From contig NC_090782.1 of NCBI RefSeq assembly GCF_040054535.1, positions 21,111,001 to 21,175,000 on the forward strand: DNA of 64,000 nucleotides, in the 5' to 3' direction. Numbering within the stretch: position 1 is the stretch's first letter; each line of letters begins with the position of its first letter. A program made the position numbers and the translations under genes. This DNA is from Antennarius striatus (taxonomy: Eukaryota > Chordata > Actinopteri > Lophiiformes > Antennariidae). The notes beneath the pieces were generated by a model, which saw nothing but the letters and a program-made list of their open reading frames with translations, had not been told where the DNA came from and made no database searches. Positions 1 through 13,500 of this stretch are shown here, in pieces.

Positions 1-1297
1 CTACCTGTATTTCCTCCACTCCTCTGTGAAGATAGTTGGCTTGGGTGTCCGCCTTCAATTATTCAGGTGGGAAAGTGGGCACAATGAACCCGTGTGTCAG
101 TCTGCTCCAAGTGAGATTGCTTGTGGTCATTTGAGCCGCAGAGGCCCTCAATAATTTAATCCGCGTTCACCCGCTGACTGTTAACCTGATCAGGTGTGAA
201 GGTCTTTCCGTGGCTCAGAATTGCAGCATACTTTACACCTGTGTAGTAGCTGATACTGTATGATTTTCTGACAGGAAATGCTAACTTTTTGCAGTTACAA
301 CTTCTTAAGTCAGAATTGGCTGGGTTTTGAAGTTTATCTATACGTAGTATTTTAATACATGATCATTGAAGTGGTTAATGGGTATAAATGGCTATTCAGT
401 ATTTCTTTAAAAAAAACATAAATATGCACAACATAAGATAACTTGGCAAATAAATAAAGACAAATAAAAATAATATATCTAAGTTATGATTTTTAAGTTA
501 TCTGCAAATTTTCTCCAAATGTCTTGGATTCGTTCCAGATTTGCTTTTTGTTAGAATAAAGTATATAAGTTACCTGACACTTTTCCTTTCTCACACATAA
601 GTTGAATGAGTCTGAGTCACTTCTGGCCCCTGGCAACTCAGGGTAACCTTGGCTATGTGCTGACAATGGATCGGTCTAATGAAAGGAGCAACAGGGACAA
701 ATGTTAGCAGGCCTCTGACGCTAAATACTGCAACTCCCCACTGTTTTTTTTTAGTTCTTTCTTCTCCTTGAATTAAACTAGTAAATTTTAGAATGAAACA
801 TTTGAAAACCCCCACAACCATATGAATGTCATGAAAATGTGAAGTCTCAGTTATTACTCCATGTCTCAACATTGGTTTTCTACAGGGAAACACCAGATTT
901 GCAAGGCTTTGACAAGCTGCTATTGCAGCAGCAAAACACCAGAAGTGCATACTAAGTTCCATGTATTCCTTGCAGACTGCATGAGCTTTTGTAATATTTG
1001 ATATATTCTGCATGTATTATTCATGTGTGCAGTAGTGAGAGGAACATGACACAGGATAACTGCTTATTTTATAGCAAAGGGGTTTGGAGCTACATAGGAG
1101 GATGCATTGATCTGTAGAGCAGCACCAACTTCACCCATCTGTATAGCAACTAACTGCTTATGTCATACACGGATGTTTTGCTTTGTGTTGCCTAGTGTGA
1201 CCATGTTGTCTAGTCTTCTGCCTTTATCAACTCTATTTAATTTGTTTCTCTTTTATCCGTCATACCTTGCTGCCTCTAATGATGCTGACGTCTGTAG
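1..1297 (+). other. sgip1 intron (no coding exon seen)
   Basis: This stretch carries no exon I can match to SGIP1. It is AT-rich, with scattered stops in all frames. Because the first exon seen downstream encodes an internal part of the protein, this must be intronic sequence of sgip1. The 5' exons (membrane-binding N-terminus) lie left of the window. Confidence 0.6.
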
Positions 1298-1306
1298 AGG
1301 AGTCCG
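1298..1306 (+). CDS. sgip1: sgip1 9-nt microexon (RSP)
   Basis: The nine bases AGGAGTCCG (Arg-Ser-Pro) lie between a good acceptor (branch-like TGCTGAC, then TCTGTAG) and a donor GTAAGC. They keep phase 0 on both sides. Mammalian SGIP1 carries a paired RKSP-RRSP stretch just before the basic segment, so a microexon encoding part of it is expected here. The call rests on splice signals and position only and needs transcript support. Confidence 0.5.
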
Positions 1307-4300
1307 GTAAGCCTTTGCTTTGCATGTTGTGCATGCAACACTTTTACATTAACACTTTTATACCTTGTAATACTTACAGCTTGCTAATGAATGTGCTTTC
1401 CCACAAAATTCACTTTGAAACTATATTTTGTTTTTTAAAAAGTTGTAGATTACCATATGTGCATGTAACTATGATTACTTGAAATAGAGAGTTCTTTTTG
1501 CTGATTAAAACTTATTTTAATCCCTTCTGGAGTAGTGAGATTACACTCCAACAAAAATAAAAAGTCCATCAGTGGCAGAAATGGGGGGAAAGGGTAGTGG
1601 ATAAGTCAGCCACAGCTCATCTGAACCTCTTCATATCTGCATTGACAAGCGTCCCAGGTGATCTGAATGGATGGCTATAAATACAAACAGCCTTGTGTTC
1701 CAATCAGTTTAACCACTTTCCCAGAGTGCATTTTGACCACAAGTCTTCTAAAATGTAAATGCTAATGTATCTGGTGCATTCACACAGACGCATCGGCATA
1801 GTGTGTTGAGGTTACGTTGGTAGGATTGCAATGTTTGAAAAGCCTGCAACAACACCTGAGGAATGTGTTCTCAATGTACTGTATGCTTATCTAAATGTTG
1901 GTACTTCAACATCTGATAAAAGCTGTCATGTTTCTATGGAATTCTAAGTTGCTGTACAGACATCCTTCTTTTTGATACTGAGGTGAATCAAGTGTCATGT
2001 TGTGTGATCACCACCTCTGGCTTGGAGGCAGTGAACTGTCTACTAGGGTTAACAATCTGCAGGCGTTCAAATGTTTCACTCCTTTGTGCACCAGGAGGGC
2101 AAGTGTTAATCATATTTTTTGTGCATTTTCTTGCACCACATAAGTTCAGTATGGGCGTTCATGTGCTCAATCAACCTTTTTCAAGCCACGCTTTGAAGAG
2201 CAATTCAGAATTGGATTTTGATAAGAGTACAACCATGTTCTGCAGCTGCACAATTTTTAGTAAAGGTTTTACTTGTTAGTCTAAAAGCTGCTGTTTCCTA
2301 CTTTGGAAATGAAACATTTCACACTGCATTTTAAATTAGAAATTTAGTGGTCATATGTGAATTTTTGAAATGCTCACCTCCCACCATGTCTACGTTGCAA
2401 GACCCATCGTATCTCTCTGCTGTGCTGTGACAGATGGCAAAGTCTATCACTAATATATCGTATGCTGCTGCTTGTCACTATCTCATAACTTATTACTGGA
2501 GTAATAAATGAGTCATTCATTTAAAATGTGAACACAACTAAAAGGATAGCTGGATGGTTAGCGATGTATGAAGTACCCAGGGACAAAAAGAGATGTGTGT
2601 CATCTCTTAAAACCAGTTGTTCGTTACTCTAGTTCCAAAAAAGCTCTTTGGATTTCAATTATGGACACTCATTGGTCACGGCACAGTATTGCATAGTGTC
2701 CTACAGTGACTGACTCAATGAAACAAATTCCATCCTCCAGCATTTCCCAACCCCTTGCTGCATCATCTTACGGCTCGCTGAACAACTGGAACAAGAACAT
2801 GAGTGTGAGATGGAAGAAAGAAAGGGTCGATGTGAGGTGGACACGAAGATTTCAGCTGAAATTAAAGGGCCCGAAAGGTCAAAAACGATAAAAATACAAG
2901 AGAGGGTGGTTTGCTTTTGAAGACAGACACGCTGTGACCTTGAATCAATGGTTTGTTCCACGGAACAAAACCACAGCAAGGGAAGAGACGGGATTTAAGA
3001 AGCAGCAGGTTCTCAGCTGACATGAGATCAAATTTTGTAAATACGCTCATACTTATTAATTGCTTCACTTTTTCTTCATACTGTCTACAATCACATAACC
3101 AAACCAAGTCATTCTCAGCTCTCTTCTAAGACCATTATGACTACATACACAAAGACCAATCGAGTCATCTCGAAAGTTGGGCAAGGATTGGCAAGGAACT
3201 TAATCCCCAAATATGAGTTAGGCCAAATCTCCTTCTCTTGCTGCATATAGTGTTACTGATTTGTCACTCTCTGACCAGGTATCTCTTCTCTCTTCCTTTT
3301 TGCTGGTCACAGAGACGTAGCCCGGTAAGTCCCCTTTTATTCCATCTCCCTGAGGTCAGCCTGGACGTTACGCCACATTTCTTGTACTCTTTTGCTGCTC
3401 AGCTTTTTCCTGCAGTCGATCTGACAAAACAGAAAATATGGAGTTGGGGTCAGTGGCTGAGGCAATGGGTTAAACCTGTTGATTTGTTTTGACAGTCCTA
3501 TATAAAAATAAGCGTATGAATGTATTTAATTCTGGATTCTACATCACACGTCCACAAGTCTTGACATGTTGAATGGTTTCACATTTATTCAGTCTGGCGG
3601 TAATAAAAATGCACAGCTGGACCCCTTGATGTCCTGCTTCAGTCACTCCCCATCATCGTGTCATTTGATTGCCTCTGTTCCCTTCTCCTTCCTACCCAAA
3701 CACACATGGGTTTTTACAATCACAGCTCTAAAAATCATTCTCCTCTTGCCTCCGCAACACCAGAACTCTAACTTCTATTTTAAAGTCTTTATCAGTCTCA
3801 CTCTGAGGGATTTCTTGGCTTCTCGAGGCTTCAAATGCATGCTTTAAAAGCTTTCCAATGTTTCTTCTGCACGTGGGAGAAGTTCACCATGTTGCCATTT
3901 TCTAACCTGATACTAACGATATTAGTTTTTCTGCGTTCTGGTTTTGTTTATTGTAGCAACATTACATTCTTAAATTAAAAATATGTCTCTACTGACCGAT
4001 TTTTTTTTTTCTTTGCTCGTTTTCCTGACATAATAGCCAAGCTGCTAATTTGTGTTTCACCTAATGTCTGGCATTGAATTAATCACATTTAATAAAGCAT
4101 TTTAAATGCTGTTTACATGGTTTTTAGAGTACTATACAGTACTGGGTAATATGTACTGGTGCATATTTGGGTTGGGCTAGTAATTCTGGCACACCTGCAC
4201 AGTTAACAATTTGAGACTCGGGATAGAAATGAGAAAAGCCATCAGATTCAGTCAACTTGAGGCTAAATGTCTTCCACTGGTCGCAAAAGGTAAATTTAGG

Positions 4301-7300
4301 ACATTTATACTATGATAATTTATGTCTGTCAGTGGATTCACCCGTTGTGTATGGGGGCCATTCTAACACAGAACTGTAGTGGACAAGTGGGAAAATAAAT
4401 CTTTGTGTTTTTTCATATATTACTGTCTTTCTTATTATTACAGGGATTGAAAAGGAACACATCCAGTAAGTATTCAGAATTGGGTCTGCTTCTCTTGTAA
4501 TAATAGTGAATTAAAATGAATGTAATACAAGAGTCACATGTGATGAGTGCATAACTATGTTTCAAGGAGAGGAGATTGCCAGACCAAGACGTGTTGTTAT
4601 CCCTGCTGTGGCCACTGCACCAGCTACGGCACCACAACCTCCCAGGTATCTCACTGTTCCCTGACAAGCATCTACCACTAAACACGAAAGTGCTTGACTA
4701 TATAGAGTGTATATATAACATTTTATGTGTGACCGCTGTTCCTATGGAGCAAAACTTGCATGTTTTTAAACCTTTGCATTATTAAAACAGCTGTCCTTAA
4801 TACTTTTCACTTCTTCCATCAGGTACTGTTTTTAGAACACTGACTGGTTTTGTTTGGAACACATGCATTTGTTCCTTTAAAGTTTTAGAACATGATCATC
4901 CTGAACTACTCCATTTATATTTATGTGGCAGCACTCCTCAAACACCAGTGTCTGAAGACACAACAGCTTTATTTGGGCCTCCTCTGGAAACAACCTTTGG
5001 GGAATCAAAAACTGAAGGTAACCCCTCTTCTCTGTCATTCTGAATCACTCACTATAGTTTTCTATGTGGTTTATTTCATTTAAAACACAATGTTGTTGGC
5101 GGTGTTGTTTTTTTTTTTTTTTTTAAGTTATCACAAAATAATGAAAAAGGGTTTCTGAAGACCGTCTTATCTTTTCGAGGCTTGCTGCTCATCCCTTCTT
5201 GGCTGTCACTGCCTTTTCTATTCCTCTCAACCCTTTCTCTGACATTGTTCCTCCCTCAGGCTCTCTGTGCAGAAGTCGATTCTCTTCATGTATCTTTGGT
5301 GGAGGCAAAGTTGAAATTGACACTGGGAGGTCATTTCTATGTGCACAGTGCAGCTTATTAATGTTCACATTTTGCTGTCATCCAATCAAGTGTGATTTAG
5401 AGAGACATGTTGCAGGAGAGCTCTTTGTTGTTATTCACCTGCTGCGTCAGTCATCAATAAAATTGTGCAAATTCTCTTGGTATACATATACATTCAGAAA
5501 ACTGAAAAATGATTCAATAGTTTTGTCTACACAGGATACTCCAAAAGCATCACAGTCAAACTGCAATAACAGCGGTCTAATGCAACAATTTTGGAATTCA
5601 GCTTTTTTTAGAGACTTTTTCAACTTAACATCTTGGTGATGGACCAGGGTTGGATAATTCTCACTTTATTGAATGTGCATAAACAGATTGCAGACTAAAT
5701 AGAACAACATACAGTATAATAGTAATAAGACATAATATTGTCATGCTATCTGATCATAAAGACGCATATTTCATCCTCATTGAATGTGTGGTTGAAACGA
5801 GAGGTTTGACTAATGTTTGGCTAAATTTAATATAGCAGTATTAATGGTAAAATAATTGTTAAACTTATATCTTATCATAACATCATAGTATAATAATAGC
5901 ATAATATCACAGCATAATATATGCTGTGATGTTATTGTCATTATGGTCACAATCAACCAGTGGATTATTTGCAGAGATTTGTAAAAGCAGTGTACAGTAA
6001 CCCCTTGTTACTTGCGGTTAATGCGTTCCAGGACCACCCTCAAAAAACTAAATTTCACAATATAGCTGCAAACTTTCTTTTATTTACGGTAATTTAAATG
6101 TTTGTTAACCCTCCCCATACTGATATTAAAATATCCTAATATCTGTATTACCTTTTGCCAGACTGTTTAAAGCACTTTTGTATTAAAGAAATGTGTTTCT
6201 TAAATACACTGAAGTGCGCTACGTTCTGTGAGTGTCTGAACGCAGCTCACTTAAGCTGTGCATCTTGAAGCGTTAATATGTGAGTGATTACAATACAACT
6301 GTATTAAGACCTGGCCTGTTCTGTCCCCTCCTGAACTTAGCGGTTCTGTCTGAGTCCAATGTGTGGGGTGCTCCTCTATCAGAGCTCGACTCCTCTTTTA
6401 CCAGATCGTTTCCCAGGGGCAGTAAGTTTTGTGGTTTGCTGCGTATTGTGATGTCCATCCTGTCCTCACTGGAATGACCACACACCTCCATCAGCTCGCC
6501 TCGTGACCCTCGTCATCCATTAACAGACAGTTGTGTTTTGCGAATGAATCTTGCTTGTCACTGCAGACAACAATCGGTCATTTCACAATCCAGTGGTTCA
6601 GTTTTGGGTCAATAACTGGTTCCCAAACTACACCAACCTCCCCTCCCCTTGGATTTCCTTGCATTTGGCATGAATGAACACTGAACGCATTTTACAGCAT
6701 CGTCTGACTTTTTTTTTATTTTTTTGGCATGATGATCTTTTATCATTGAGTTTTTGAGGTTGTGGTTTGCGGGTTGGATGATTCCCATCAAGTATTAATG
6801 TGTAAGAATGTATGCATAACAAACCTAAACAATAGTCACGTTTTTGCCAAAGTCACCATTTCATGCATCCCACCATAGATTGTTGTGATGTGCAAAGTTA
6901 ATTCACAAGTATTACCTAATAATTATCAATAGTGTTTATTTTAATGCCATGTCTGTTATTTTCCTTGTTTTGCTTATAATTTTACTCCAGCTCCACCTCC
7001 CCTTCCACCCAAGAATGTCCCATCGACTGGCCTCCCTTCTATAGATGGTGATGCTGGTAAGACATGTCTTTATTCTCCTGCTTCAGCCTCAATATATCTG
7101 GATGAAACATCTTTGATTTGATCTGTGCAGCTTTCTCTCAGTCCGTCTGTTATGCTTCATCTCCATATTTAAACAGTCTGAGCGCCTCTGGAGGGAATCT
7201 TTGATTGGACACTGGTTGTCTGTGTTTCAGAAGTGTCTAGAGAAGCTGACGGCTCCACCAGGAATCCTTCAATCGCTGACTTGGATAACATTTTTGGACC

Positions 7301-10300
7301 GACGCAGGCGCCCGATGCTAGCGAGAATACAAGTGACATGTGGGTCTGCTTTAGTGAAGAAAGTCCTGACCGGCCACCTCTGCCGGAGGAACCAGCACCT
7401 CCACTACCAACCTCCTCCCCTCCTCCAGCAGAATCCCTTGCCCCACCCTTACCCTCATCACCGCCTCCTTCAGAAGACCCTGTACCAGCTCTGCCCACCT
7501 CACCTCCCCCTAAAGAGGAATCTGTGCTTCATCTGCCAATAGCCCCGCCCACCACAGCAGAGTCAACTGCGCCTCCTGTCCAATCCGATCGTCCTGTATC
7601 CAAAAACGGAACTCCTCTCGCAGTCGCTATTTCCCCACCTCCTGCACCACCAAAAGAAATTGCACCTTCTCCTCAATCCTCTTCTCCTCCTGTCAACTCA
7701 CCCACTAGTGTACCCCCAGCCCCTGTTCCTAAAGCAAGAACCCCTCCAGCGGTAACATCCCCCACTGATGAACCTGCAGCACGCCCCATCCCGCCACCCC
7801 TTGTCCTGTCTCCAGTGGAGCAGATAAAGAACACAGACTCCAATAAAGCTAAAGAGGTCAGCAGTGAAGCTGTCACCTCACCCATTGATGCTTGCCTGGG
7901 GAGCAGGACGACACCTCCCCCACCACCTCCTCCTCCCACATACCGAGCTGTGGTGTCCTCGTCAGGTCCCACATCCGGAGCTGGTGGCTCAAGTAGCGGT
8001 GAGTGAACTATGATTGTGAGTGGGACGGGGTGTTATAGGGGACGTCTGGAAATAACATGCTGAATCTCATCTACAGTCGACATGAATAATGTTCGGACAA
8101 AACGGAAATGAAATGAAAACACATTTTCCTTGTACTCATCTGCAGACTAATAACAGTAACATCCATTGTTAAGACTCTATTGTTGACAAGGGAAGGTAAA
8201 CTGCATTCCTCCATCTCCAATTTCCTTTCGGCTGATTACACCATCGACATTTTGCACAGTATAAACTGGATTGGAATCCACGTTGCATCAGTAAAACGAA
8301 TGCTTTTATAACTTCATTACACTAAATTATGTGCAACCATCCTTTGTTTATTTTGTGTTTGTGTTACAGCTTATAAAATAATCCATTAATAATTCTTCTC
8401 TGCTCTGCAGGTTCCTCCTCTCCAGTGCGACCAGCCACTCCTTCATCAGTCAACCACACACCACCACCCCCTCCTCCACCCCGCCCCCCTTCCCGGCCCA
8501 AACTTCCTCCAGGGAAACCAACTGCAGGAGATGCTGTAAGTCCTGTGGTTTGTCAGTAGGTCCCTTCTTGTGTAATGGAGGTGTCCAGCGTTTTGTTAAC
8601 GGTTTTGCTGATGTCATTTCTCTGCAGTTTTTTTTTTGACTGCAGGATACATACAATGTACTTCCATTGCAAACTGGGTATTTTTTTTCCATCCCCTTTT
8701 GTCTTTCCAGAGTCGTCCATTCAGTCCTCCGGTCGCCTCTGCAAGCCCTCCTCCCATCGCCCCCTTGGCGCGGGCCGAGAGCACCTCTTCCATCTCCTCC
8801 ACCAACTCCTTGAGTGCTGCCACCACCCCCACAGTCGGTAAAGAGCTCTCCGTGTCCGTGTCAGGTGTGTGTTCCCTCAGTGGTCACTGATCTGTGCAGA
8901 ATGTTGTCTGTTGTTGCAGCAGTGACGACTGAATCACCTGTAAGATTAAAATTTTGTTATTTATTATATTCACTGGCCCTGTCCTTCCTTTTTTGTGCAC
9001 AAATTCTGTGTAAAATGAATCCTAGTTTCTTTATTCATTTTTAATGAATTATTTGTGCATAAATTTGCAGCAACTTCTTTGCATCACAATCCTCGAAATT
9101 GATGAATATTAGTCATAAAGTCATTAAAGTAAGAATTTATTTCTAAAATATTTGCGATTAAAATAGTAAAAATTGCACATGAACGTTGTTGTTAATGACA
9201 CCCAAGCGCTGACAAATTCATATTTACACACTCACACACACACGCCTATCAATGAGCAAGGAGAAACCAAAGCAGGGTGTTAAATGTAATTTTAGCTCAC
9301 AAACATCCAAACAAATCTTTTAATAAATAATGGCACGGTGACAATTTATGCAGCTTTATTTAACTTGAGAGTCAGTATTGAAGGTCTTGCAGCACATTTG
9401 TGAGTGGATAATAGCACATCTCAGTGGGCTGTAGCATGGCTGAGTCATCACAGATTTAAAAGAACACACACCGGAGGCAGCAGCAGTTACATAAAAACAG
9501 AAGAGAGCTTTTTCAAGCCAATTGCTCGGTCAAACATTTACTAAACTGCTTTATTGTATTAATGCTGTCACTTCTAAATTTCAATAAGGTGAGGTTTTTT
9601 AACCTCACCTTATTGACATGACAACTCTTAATTATATTATGTATTCACTTTATCACACACTGCTTCCCATTCTGTTGCTTTTTAATTTTGGCATCTCTGT
9701 TTTGTTGTTTTAGTTGTTTCACTCATTGTTATTTCAAGTTTCATTTTGTGTCAAGCTTATGTTCCCTTGATTTAATTTCCTTTTTTTTTTTTAATATATC
9801 GTTTGTCTCTTTATTTGTCTTCGGCTTGTCAGAGGAAGATGCTTATGTAGACAAACTGCCCACCTTTGAGAGACACTTTGATTCATTAGCAGGTATAGTA
9901 ACAAGCCCCTCCGAGAGAGGGAAGGGGGAAGGAGTGTTCCTGTGTCGGTTTTCCATCTGTTTGATGCTCTTTTCCCAGAATTCTCTTGGCATAGAATGAC
10001 GACAGTCATCATTGAGTGCTTTTGAGCTTGACTGGCTGTTGTGTCAGTCAAGACGTTTAGGTATCGGGACAGACCGACTCAGTCGATTCTTTTGTTTGAC
10101 TTTGTTAATTTCTGAAAAAATGTTTGAAAAACATCTTAAATGATGAGCGTCTGAGTCATTATCCCAATACCTACATATTTGATAAGTCAGTATCTGTTCA
10201 CTGATATAAGGACGTACCACCTTTCTTTTTTTCCTTTTCAAACATGGCAGTATTTTTCTTTGTTTTGTGGTCGCTGACTCATCCCAACACCTTTCCTTTA

Positions 10301-10533
10301 AATTTTATAGATAAAGCCAACTCTCTCATATCTGTACATTTTGCTAATTTATTTTGCACCCCATAAACAGAATTTGTCAAAAAAAAAAAAAAAAAAGGAA
10401 ATACTTTGGTGATAAAAGAAAAGCTGCATTTTTTGCGTGTCGTCTTTTTTTAAATGAAAAACAGTGACTGCACCAGTGGCTTGCCATGTCGCCATGGCAA
10501 CTTTCTGCCTCTCCTCTCAGTGACACATGGTGT

Positions 10534-10572
<39 letters not shown>

Positions 10573-13500
10573 CAGAGTGCAGTGTAGCCTCTGTAACCCT
10601 TTATTCTCTGCTCCATGAGGTTGAGTGTTTGTGTGCTGTGTGCAGTGAACAGGTCTGAAGAGCTCCTTATCTGTGGGCCCTCTCTCTCTTACAAACTCCA
10701 ACACACGGTCGGATCAGAGCCGCTGCTCAAAGCACCGTTTGAAGTCCGTTATCAGGATTAGACAGCAGCTGCTTGGTATTCAGACCACCCTCTGACAAAC
10801 ACTTGAGGACCACAAAACAACATCGAGTTCAACCAGACTCCAGTGGCCTTCACGCCTGGGTCCACTCCCACCCTCAACCCCTGACTCCCACTTTTTTTTT
10901 TCCACTCACACACTCAACACCCATAGAAAAAAAAGCCACTCCAAACCCCGCCCTCTTCATCCGAACACCTGCCCTTTTTGTTGGCTTCACGAGGCATTGT
11001 GCCGCTCTCACCGTTCCATCACTCCACGACGCACGTTCCCTCAAGTAGATCCACTCGCTCAAGGACACACCTTCGCTGCTTTGATGTCACATGAAACTGC
11101 AGCAACGACAAGAACACACCGATCCTGCTCTGCCAGGGTTATTGCCAAGTACTTGAGTGACTTGAGTAACACACACGTATTGTTCGTCGTGCAGGTGTTC
11201 AGTCAATATAGGGACCGTCTCTTTTGAATCATGATTAGGAAAAGGATATCCTTTCTTATGTTTCACAAGTTTGTTTTCTGAGGATGGAATCTGTTCTTGA
11301 TCTAACTGTAGTTTCAAACAATCTTATTGTTGCGTACATCCCATGAAGCCAACGTATGTAATCCTGATCCAGATGGAAGAGATTTTTTCAATGCCTTGAA
11401 ATGTTTCATGAATAATGATAAATGTTCAGTCTTATTGGAGATGCCTCTCATACAAAAACAATCATGACACAAAAAAACACCAGGTTTGAGGAAAAACATG
11501 AGATTTATGTCACTTTTGTCTGCAGTGTGAGCATAGCTTTAGTGTAACAGATGCCCCCTGCTGGTGGGTTTTATACAGTACATAGCAGTGTGTTTCCCTA
11601 TGTTTTATAATTTCTAAAGCAGAGACCTTGATGAAAATGTGATCACAGAACGTCAAAGAAGAACGCAGCACAACACTCAGAACGCAGTTAGTTTTTAAAA
11701 TGTCATCTGGTGCGGAAGTGTAATTTCAGTTTCACATCTAAACATTGAAACTGGCAACCGCCTCTCTTCTGGCAGTCCTCACCCCTCCTCCCCAGACGCC
11801 ACAGCTTCAACATCTCTCTTAATTGCACATTGAGTCATACCCCTGCAACATCCTGCAACACACACCTGCCCCCCACACTCCTGCCTTTCCTGTCTCACGC
11901 AACCAACCACAAACAGCATCCCATCACACCCCTGTCGTCACTGTGTTCTGTCCGGGTTTGCCGTGGCGCTCTGCTCCTCTTCCGTGGTCCAGCCTCCACC
12001 TCCACGTTTCACCTCACTGTGACGTGTGATAGACCTGCCATGTGAGAACTCACGCTGCTGTCCTTCTCTCCTTACCCCTCTCACTCCCCCCTCAACCACT
12101 TCCCTCCCTCCTCCTCGTACCCCCCCTCCACCCCACACAGAGAATGACCAGCCCTCCCTTGTATGGTTTGACAGAGGGAAGTTTTATTTAACCTTTGAAG
12201 GTAAGTCTTCTCTGCACCAGGGTAGCGTGAACACAGTCTTTGAGGCTCATCTGTGCAAGCTTGGCCCCTCCCCTTGCCCTTCCCCATTTTTCCTCCCTTC
12301 CTTCCTCCTCTCTCCCCCGCATCCTCCTTTGCCATCCATCCATCATCCTAATTCACACCATGCTAACTCTTGGCTGAGCCCATTAATACGCATTAACTAA
12401 ACATTCTTGATGTCCACTACCTCATTTTGTCTGCATTCTCCACCATTCACTCATCGCATCGTTCTTCATGTACTTTTACTAATGTCACTGTCATCACTTT
12501 AGTCCTACTGGTCCTCTCGTTCTCAGTTTGGTTTTTGGATTGTCTGATCTTTTTTGATCCTGTCGGACTAATTCAGCTTCAACAGCATGTCTGGAATAAG
12601 CATGCACATCTCTCTCGGTCTCTCTATCTCTGCCTCTTCTTTCCTGTCTGATATAGCAGTGCTGCTGTCAGGGTCTAACTTGAGGTATATTCATACATAT
12701 CTGGGAGATATTTGAGGTACCTTTGTCTGATTCTGTAATTTCTCAGCTGAAGAGCAGAGAGAAATTGGAGCCCCTTATTAACATAGCCTGCAATTTTCAC
12801 AATACCATACTAACGCCAACATTTCTGTTCTTTTTTTTTTATATATTTAAATTTCAGCTCCTTAGTTTTGCAAATTCAGATTTTAATTTCATTCTCAAAG
12901 TGTTAGGAGCACCGAGTTGTCCTTTTGCACTTGTAGCATGTATCTCTGTGGGTATATTTTTATGCAAGGTTGAAGCTACTGAACATTTTTGTGTAAAATG
13001 GGATCTTGTGTGTGTATTCAGACCATTTTAATTGTGTGTATGTGTATGTCTGTATGTGTGTTACCTCCAGGCTGCTCCAGAGGACCCAGTCCTCTCACCA
13101 TGGGAGCTCAGGACACACTTCCTGTGGCTGCTGCATTTACAGAGACAGTGAATGCTTTCTTTAAAGGAGCTGATCCCAGCAAGTAGGTCAAACAAATATC
13201 ATGAACTCTAATTCTTCACTCACACACATTCACATATTTGTGTAAATAAGACTGTTTATAAGTGGAAGTTTTTAGTTGCCTCAGTTAAAGTGAAAATCTA
13301 AACTGTAAAGTTGCCTTTTGAAGGATTTATGCTTGCTGTTGTTACACAAACCTAAATAAATCTCAAAAGGATATTAATCCAAAGGATGAGGCACTCTAAA
13401 ATAAATAATAATCCATTGAAGTAATGGACTTGTTTTAAAATGTGAGGAGTAGAATATAGTGATATGTTTTAACAGACCGCAAGAAGAACCAAAAAGTTGT

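Noticed and set aside
2701-2979. Overlapping plus and minus frames, one plus frame rich in Glu/Lys ([15 protein letters not shown])
   Set aside because: No family match, no splice signals, short, and within an sgip1 intron. It may be an old element remnant, but I cannot support it.
7673-7972. Minus-strand Gly-rich open frame
   Set aside because: It is the antisense shadow of the sgip1 proline-rich exon; codon pattern and splice signals support the plus strand.
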